From Thermosynechococcus sp. HN-54 (GTDB lineage: Bacteria; Cyanobacteriota; Cyanobacteriia; Thermosynechococcales; Thermosynechococcaceae): a stretch of DNA of 64,000 nucleotides. A model generated the notes under the pieces. That model was not told the DNA's origin, did no database searches, and saw only the letters and a list, made by a program, of their open reading frames with translations. A program made the position numbers and the translations under genes. The stretch lies in contig NZ_CP098039.1 of NCBI RefSeq assembly GCF_023650955.1, forward strand, positions 2,604,001-2,668,000. Reading direction: 5' to 3'. Positions 59,247 to 64,000 of this stretch are shown here, piece after piece (positions within the stretch are counted from its first letter, which is position 1; every line of letters begins with the position of its first letter).

Positions 59247-60887
59247 CTATAGTTTACTCTGGACGCCTTGAATCGCCGCTTTTTGCCAGTGCTCTCCCCA
59301 AATGAGGGTGTGCATTTGCCAATTGGGATCGGGCTGGGGGTAGTCTTGGCGATAGTGGCCACCGCGGCTTTCCTCACGAAAAAGCGCACTTTTGAGAATT
59401 AAATAGGCAATGTCCAAGAGATTGCGTAGCTCACCCCATTCCCAAAGGGTTGCTTGGGTGGCTTCATTGCTGAGGGTGTAGCAGTGATTGGGGTACAGTT
59501 GACCAAAGGCGATCGCGATCGGATGAGCCAGCAATTCTTGGCGCCATTCCTTTACTTGGGAAAGAGCGGCCATCAGGGTGGGAGCATCGCGACAAATGCC
59601 AGCACTTTGCCACAGGAGTTCCCGCAGATCTTGGCGCCACTGCCGAAAGCTCACTGGCTCAATTTCAAGGGCTTGCTGACCAACAGGGGACACCGCCAAA
59701 GGAAGGGACTGAGGGTACAGATGTGCGAGTTGAGCTGAAAAGACAAAGCATTCCAAAAGGGAGTTACTAGCAAGGCGATTGGCACCGTGGACACCAGTAC
59801 TGGCAACTTCGCCAACGGCATAGAGGCCGGGAAGACTGGTTTTAGCCTGCAAATCGGTGACGACTCCCCCCATCCAGTAATGGGCTGCCGGGGACACGGG
59901 AATGGGTTGCTGCTCAACGTCAATGCCCCACTGCCGACAGACAGCAATGATTTTCGGAAAACGGTAGTGCAGGCGATCGCGAGGAATCGGTCGTAAGTCC
60001 AACCAGACATGGGGGGCATGGCTCTGCTGGAGGTGACGGTAAATGGCACGACTGACAATATCCCGTGGTGCAAGCTCGCCAGCAGGATGGTAATCCACCA
60101 CAAAGCGATGACCTGTGTTGTCGATTAAATGCGCTCCTTCACCGCGCACTGCTTCACTGATCAGAAATCGCGGTGCTCCTTCAACGGCGAGAGCGGTGGG
60201 ATGAAACTGGAAAAACTCGACATCGCGAATATGGGCACCCGCTCGCCATGCCATTGCCACACCATCGCCGGTACTTAAGGGCGGATTCGTTGTCTGCGCA
60301 AAAACTTGACCGCCGCCCCCCGTGGCGAGAACGACTGCACCCGAGCGCAGCCACTGAAGCTGTCCCTGACGCAACAGACACACCCCACAGCATTGCCCCG
60401 ACTCTAGCCACAAATCAAAGACAAAGCTATTGGGAAGGAGGGTGATATGGGAGGCGGCAGTGACTTGTCGTAGCAGTGTAGTAATCAGCGCTTGCCCGGT
60501 GGTATCAGCCGCATGGAGGACACGCGGACGAGAATGGGCGGCTTCGAGGGTTAGCGCCGGGCGATCGCCCGCCCGATCAAAGGCCACCCCCATCGCCAAG
60601 AGACGCTCAACTTGGGCAGGTGCCTGCTCGACCAGAAACTGAACACTGACCGGATCGCAAAGTCCTGCTCCGGCGGCGAGGGTATCTTGGGCATGAAGCA
60701 GGGGAGAGTCCGTTGGATCGATGGCCGCAGCCATCCCTCCTTGGGCCCAGCCGCTCGCCGATTGCTGGAGGTCAGTTTTTGTGATCAGGCCAATACGATA
60801 GGTAGAGGGAAGGGCAAGGGCAGCACTGAGACCCGCAGCACCACTGCCAATGATTAAGACATCAAATTCAGAAGTTGCGGGAGTCAA
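59247..60887 (-). CDS. nadB: L-aspartate oxidase
   Basis: Makes iminoaspartate for de novo NAD synthesis. The 546-residue flavoprotein has the FAD loop DVLIIGSGAAGLSAALALP at the N-terminus, the QGGMAAA motif, the substrate segment FHPTAL, and the active-site segments GEGAHLID and HGANRLASNSLLEC. The C-terminal helical domain is complete. The start ATG at 60885-60887 is followed closely by the FAD loop. The gene stands alone between psbU and the MCE gene. Confidence 0.96.
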   Translation of the reverse strand: MTPATSEFDVLIIGSGAAGLSAALALPSTYRIGLITKTDLQQSASGWAQGGMAAAIDPTDSPLLHAQDTLAAGAGLCDPVSVQFLVEQAPAQVERLLAMGVAFDRAGDRPALTLEAAHSRPRVLHAADTTGQALITTLLRQVTAASHITLLPNSFVFDLWLESGQCCGVCLLRQGQLQWLRSGAVVLATGGGGQVFAQTTNPPLSTGDGVAMAWRAGAHIRDVEFFQFHPTALAVEGAPRFLISEAVRGEGAHLIDNTGHRFVVDYHPAGELAPRDIVSRAIYRHLQQSHAPHVWLDLRPIPRDRLHYRFPKIIAVCRQWGIDVEQQPIPVSPAAHYWMGGVVTDLQAKTSLPGLYAVGEVASTGVHGANRLASNSLLECFVFSAQLAHLYPQSLPLAVSPVGQQALEIEPVSFRQWRQDLRELLWQSAGICRDAPTLMAALSQVKEWRQELLAHPIAIAFGQLYPNHCYTLSNEATQATLWEWGELRNLLDIAYLILKSALFREESRGGHYRQDYPQPDPNWQMHTLIWGEHWQKAAIQGVQSKL

Positions 60888-60924
60888 CGCTAACCCAACA
60901 GACCTTTATAGTTGACGAGGGTGA

Positions 60925-61329
60925 TTACTTGTATAGCCCATTATTATAGCGATCGCCACCCTCAACGAGAGCCGTTTCCACCTCAGTCACCGTAAAGTGA
61001 TCCAAGTTTTGCCGCAGAATTTCCTTTTGCCGCTCCGTCAAACCGGGAATGTTCAGGACATCTTCAACGGCTTGATAGGGGGCATTTTTAACGATTAATT
61101 TAGCTAGGGTTGGGTACAAACCGCGGTATTGAATAAAGGCAGCAATGTTGGTATTGTTGAGGTCAATTTTTTCACCAAAGGCAGTGCCGAGTTTCTCATC
61201 TACCACATTGACCAGTTCTTCCTCGGTGGATGTAGTTGCCGCCAAGGTTGGGGCACTCCAGTTAATCCAGCCCAACAGGCTAACGCCCACGAAGTAAGCC
61301 AGTGCTAGCCAGCGGCCCAAACGTTGCAT
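60925..61329 (-). CDS. psbU: Photosystem II extrinsic protein PsbU (12 kDa)
   Basis: A lumenal protein that stabilises the oxygen-evolving complex with PsbO and PsbV. The 134-residue precursor has a signal peptide ([23 protein letters not shown]); the mature part begins near ATTSTEEEL and has the helix-hairpin-helix-like [18 protein letters not shown], ending [11 protein letters not shown]. The ATG at 61329 is preceded by AAGGAAT. The 237-bp gap upstream holds its promoter; I found no gene there. Confidence 0.97.
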   Translation of the reverse strand: MQRLGRWLALAYFVGVSLLGWINWSAPTLAATTSTEEELVNVVDEKLGTAFGEKIDLNNTNIAAFIQYRGLYPTLAKLIVKNAPYQAVEDVLNIPGLTERQKEILRQNLDHFTVTEVETALVEGGDRYNNGLYK

Positions 61330-61566
61330 AATTCCTTTACCTCCCAAATCTCACAGGTCATTACAAAAAACAGCGGTTCATTAAGAGTCAAAGCAAAGAA
61401 CTGACCACATCGCACAGCGAGCGCAGGCGGCGGTAGCCGATCGCCAGCAGGGTGACAGAGGAAACTGAGGCATCACGCCCACAATAGACTGATGTCTAGG
61501 CTGCCCCCTACAGGTGATTCAATAATATCAGAGGGAGGCCGTCCCTTAATCCCTTTTTTGAGGTGT

Positions 61567-62766
61567 TTAGTGTAGGGTGTCCCTACCTTTGATGGCTTGG
61601 GCAAGGAACCTATGAAGGTCATCAAAGCTGCCTACGTAGGCGGGTACAGGGGCATCATAGCCCTTGAGGTTCAGCACTTGGGGGCGAAAGGAAACAACGG
61701 TTGGACAAGACTGCACAAGGTAGTGGTAGGTGGTTGCCCCCATGGCCAGATCAGCGGCAATGGTTTTAGTGGCACTCTCAAGGCGAAAGGCAGCGTTAAC
61801 GGTATCTCCCAGAGCAGTATAGTCGGGGCGATCGCCACTCCCCGTATTGCCCACCATGGCATAGCCTGTATTCAAGCCAGAACCAATGCGCAGTGGCCAG
61901 GGCAAGGGGTACTGCTGGTGCAGCTCTCCGGTCATCAGCCGTAAATCCTCCAAAGCAGAGAGGGTGTGGCAAATTTCTTGATAGCCAATCTCCTCACTTT
62001 CGTGGATCCAAACCGCCATCACAGCATCCCCGATATACTTATCCACCCAACTGCCGTATTGACGGATAATCTCACCCGCGCGATGAAACCATGTACCAAT
62101 CAGCTCCGATAGTAGCTCCTCTTCGAGTTGCCGGGTCAGCTTGGTAAAGTCACGAATATCCACAACCAAGACCGTCAACAGGCGGCGGACGTGGAGAAGT
62201 GCTGTCGAGGAGCCTTCGGATTGGGGCAAAGACAGAGTGGCATTTTCCACAAACAGGGGGGCAAAGGGTTCGTTAAAAAAGTCCAGTTCCGTTTGGCCAA
62301 AGGTAATGCGATCGCCATTGTGCAGGGCAACGGGAATACTGACGCGGCGACCGTTGACGAACGTACCATTGCGACTGCCAAGATCAATGAGATAAAACTC
62401 CCCCTGTCCCATGCGCTGAATCATGGCATGGTTCCGTGACATCCAGCGATCGCTGAGGACAATTGAATTGTCTTCACTGCGGCCAATCGTCCAGCAGTTC
62501 CCCCCCGTCAAGGGAAAATAGCAAACGGTGTCCTCACTCACGAGTGCTAGATGGGGTTCTGAAGGGGGTGGGGTCTCAGGATGAACGACCTCAGGGGCGC
62601 CGGGAATTTGCGAGAGGGTATGGCGCAGTTGGTTAATAACTTGCTGCTGACGCAAAATAATCGCCACTAATTGTTGGGGAGGTAAGGTCTCGAGGATCTT
62701 TTGATCGGGCAAATTAAACGTCAGGTCAGCATCCATGGGGGGCAAAATAGGAGAAACACTTTTCAT
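61567..62766 (-). CDS. FHA-domain adenylate/guanylate cyclase
   Basis: A protein of about 399 residues. An FHA domain occupies roughly residues 90-180 (IGRSEDNSIVLSD, SRNHAMI, DLGSRNGTFVNG), which binds phosphothreonine. A class III nucleotide cyclase domain follows (about 195-370): the two metal-binding aspartates lie in VVDIRDFT and GDAVMAVW, and the dimer-interface region in PDYTALGDTVNAAFRLE. It would make cAMP or cGMP in response to a phosphorylation signal. The ATG at 62766 is the chosen start. Confidence 0.9.
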   Translation of the reverse strand: MKSVSPILPPMDADLTFNLPDQKILETLPPQQLVAIILRQQQVINQLRHTLSQIPGAPEVVHPETPPPSEPHLALVSEDTVCYFPLTGGNCWTIGRSEDNSIVLSDRWMSRNHAMIQRMGQGEFYLIDLGSRNGTFVNGRRVSIPVALHNGDRITFGQTELDFFNEPFAPLFVENATLSLPQSEGSSTALLHVRRLLTVLVVDIRDFTKLTRQLEEELLSELIGTWFHRAGEIIRQYGSWVDKYIGDAVMAVWIHESEEIGYQEICHTLSALEDLRLMTGELHQQYPLPWPLRIGSGLNTGYAMVGNTGSGDRPDYTALGDTVNAAFRLESATKTIAADLAMGATTYHYLVQSCPTVVSFRPQVLNLKGYDAPVPAYVGSFDDLHRFLAQAIKGRDTLH

Positions 62767-63083
62767 AGTTGAGAAATCACCGTGGGTCAGCTCTCCCCCT
62801 AGCGCCACCGATGCGTAAATGTTTGAAAGTGAAGTCCACCAATAGATGCTAGTCTAGCAAAGGAACTTTGTCTGGCTCAATAGATGCAGTCTGTGCGGTA
62901 GACCCAATCAACCATAGAGCGATCGCCAGAGGAAGCATTAGTCCCTATTTGCCCTCGTAAAAATTATTAACCTTTCCCCTAGGGTTGGGTTGAAGCCCAT
63001 CCGCTAAAATGATGGCAGCTTTGGGAGGGACTGCTCTCTCCGTGAATGCACTTTGACCTATCTGCATTTGAGGACAACACTCC
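62767..63083. other. Divergent upstream region of the cyclase and psaF; possible HLR1/RpaB-like site
   Basis: A 317-bp gap without a gene. On the minus strand 62971-62956 reads GTTAAT-AATT-TTTACG, which resembles the HLR1 element (two GTTACA-like hexamers around four A/T bases) bound by RpaB at photosystem I genes, with 9 of 12 hexamer positions matching. TAAAAT at about 63004 could be the -10 box of psaF, but no convincing -35 is spaced correctly. Confidence 0.35.
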
Positions 63084-63578
63084 ATGCGTCGATTGTTAGC
63101 CCTACTCCTTGTCTTGACCCTGTGGCTAGGTTTTACCCCTCTAGCCTCCGCTGATGTGGCAGGACTCGTCCCCTGTAAAGATTCTCCTGCCTTTCAAAAA
63201 CGCGCTGCCGCTGCTGTGAATACCACTGCTGATCCCGCCTCCGGTCAAAAACGGTTTGAGCGCTACAGCCAAGCTCTCTGTGGCCAAGATGGTCTGCCCC
63301 ACCTCGTTGTGGATGGTCGCCTCAGCCGTGCCGGTGATTTTCTCATTCCCAGTGTGCTCTTCCTGTACATTGCCGGCTGGATTGGCTGGGTGGGTCGCGC
63401 CTACTTGATTGCCGTGCGCAATAGCGGTGAAGCCAACGAAAAAGAAATCATTATTGATGTGCCCCTTGCCATCAAATGCATGCTCACGGGGTTTGCTTGG
63501 CCATTGGCTGCCCTCAAAGAGCTGGCAGCGGGTGAACTCACCGCCAAAGATAACGAAATTACCGTTTCTCCGCGCTAG
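63084..63578 (+). CDS. psaF: Photosystem I subunit III (PsaF)
   Basis: A 164-residue precursor with a signal peptide ([20 protein letters not shown]). The lumenal mature part ([23 protein letters not shown]) docks plastocyanin or cytochrome c6 weakly in cyanobacteria. C-terminal helices follow ([17 protein letters not shown]). It is co-transcribed with psaJ, 38 bp later. Confidence 0.98.
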   Translation: MRRLLALLLVLTLWLGFTPLASADVAGLVPCKDSPAFQKRAAAAVNTTADPASGQKRFERYSQALCGQDGLPHLVVDGRLSRAGDFLIPSVLFLYIAGWIGWVGRAYLIAVRNSGEANEKEIIIDVPLAIKCMLTGFAWPLAALKELAAGELTAKDNEITVSPR

Positions 63579-63616
63579 CTTCACTGTTTGTTGTATTGTC
63601 ATAAGGACGACGTACC

Positions 63617-63742
63617 ATGAAACACTTTTTGACCTATCTTTCCACCGCGCCCGTGCTGGCCGCCATTTGGATGACGATTACCGCTGGGATTTTGATTGAG
63701 TTTAATCGCTTCTATCCCGACTTGCTCTTCCATCCCCTCTAA
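63617..63742 (+). CDS. psaJ: Photosystem I subunit IX (PsaJ)
   Basis: A 41-residue single-helix protein, [18 protein letters not shown] at the start and [10 protein letters not shown] at the end, standard for PsaJ. It packs beside PsaF in PSI. AAGGA lies about 10 bases upstream of the ATG. A terminator follows. Confidence 0.98.
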
Positions 63743-63785
63743 GGGAGTGGGGGAGCCTCTCAACTGTTGAACAAACTCGGTACAA

Positions 63786-63813
63786 GGGTGGAACAGCGTT
63801 CTGCCCTTTTTTT
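63786..63813 (+). terminator. Rho-independent terminator of psaF-psaJ
   Basis: GGGTGGAAC pairs with GTTCTGCCC (two G-T pairs) around an AGC loop, followed by TTTTTTT. Confidence 0.85.
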
Positions 63814-63927
63814 GTCGCAATTGCTCCCCAGAGGCTATAGAATAGATATTTGTCCTAAAATAGCAGCCGTAGCCACCAGCGCTGACGCTTGCTGTTAACC
63901 CATCCAGTTCAATGAAAGAGGATCCCC

Positions 63928-64000
63928 ATGGCAAAGCGGGTGCAAGTTGTCTTGAATGAAACCGTCAATAAACTCGGGCGAATGGGTCAAGTCGTCGAAG
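63928..64000 (+). CDS. rplI: 50S ribosomal protein L9, N-terminal fragment (runs off the window)
   Basis: The frame from the ATG at 63928 reads MAKRVQVVLNETVNKLGRMG and continues QVVE to the window edge, matching the N-terminal start of ribosomal protein L9 (MAKRVQVVL...VNKLG). GAGGAT lies about seven bases upstream. Only 24 codons are visible. Confidence 0.88.
   Translation, partial: MAKRVQVVLNETVNKLGRMGQVVE

Noticed and set aside
61525-61558. Terminator-like hairpin (AGGGA/TCCCT then T6) on the plus strand between psbU and the cyclase
   Set aside because: The stem is only five pairs, the T-run is seven bases away, and no plus-strand gene or recognisable small RNA precedes it.

Overview
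The window comes from a thermophilic unicellular cyanobacterium, most likely a Thermosynechococcus strain. It carries oxygenic photosynthesis genes (psaL, psaI, psaF, psaJ, psbU, chlB) and a cyanobacterial-type ferredoxin nitrate/nitrite reduction cluster. The octamer GCGATCGC (HIP1) is frequent through most of it. The PsbU and PsaI translations are close to those I remember for T. elongatus/vulcanus. PsbU differs from my memory at several positions, so this is probably a relative rather than BP-1 itself. That assignment rests on memory, not a search.

Layout. 1-1.9 kb: the start of a family 2 glycosyltransferase, then a complete IS4-family element (261-1349) that has cut the 3' end off a peroxiredoxin gene. 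1.9-4.8 kb: a large UPF0182 membrane protein. 4.9-13.9 kb: an exopolysaccharide cluster of six plus-strand genes (AsnB-like amidotransferase, EpsG/Wzy-like polymerase, family 4 glycosyltransferase, TviB-like dehydrogenase, uronate epimerase, Wzc-like chain-length protein), partly AT-rich. 13.9-18.8 kb: leuA, a cobalamin-riboswitch-controlled cbiX and an ATP-grasp ligase. 18.9-32.4 kb: a nitrogen-assimilation island. The minus-strand operon nirA-nrtABCD-narB-narM runs from an NtcA promoter and converges on ntcB-cnaT-molybdate transporter, with cynS divergent from ntcB. 32.7-49.3 kb: mostly housekeeping and photosynthesis genes (ahcY, chlB, gltA, gatB, nnr, anmK, pyk, moeB, psaL-psaI) plus an orphan double permease. 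49.4-58 kb: ycf37 and, divergently, a four-gene operon coding for a von Willebrand A membrane protein, a tubulin/FtsZ-like GTPase, a MotA/ExbB-type channel with a very long coiled coil, and a MotB/OmpA-type protein. 58-64 kb: an MCE-domain protein, nadB, psbU, an FHA-adenylate/guanylate cyclase, psaF-psaJ and the start of rplI.

The most striking region is the VWA-tubulin-MotA-MotB operon. It looks like an ion-driven envelope machine coupled to a cytoskeletal GTPase; its channel pair is built like ZorA/ZorB, but the partner genes differ from known Zorya systems. In this genome the tubulin-like gene is split by a second, identical copy of the same IS. Removing the element and one copy of its 9-bp target duplication restores a single in-frame gene of 1069 codons, so the insertion is recent. 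Both IS copies keep their own matched target duplications, so the 51-kb segment between them has not inverted through them.

How the genes work together. Nitrate is imported by NrtABCD and reduced by NarB (with NarM) and NirA. NtcB and CnaT are expected activators, the MOT1-like carrier and MoeB serve the molybdenum cofactor, and the sirohydrochlorin chelatase CbiX lies in the same tetrapyrrole branch that supplies NirA with siroheme. NarB carries an extra N-terminal domain resembling DUF1830.
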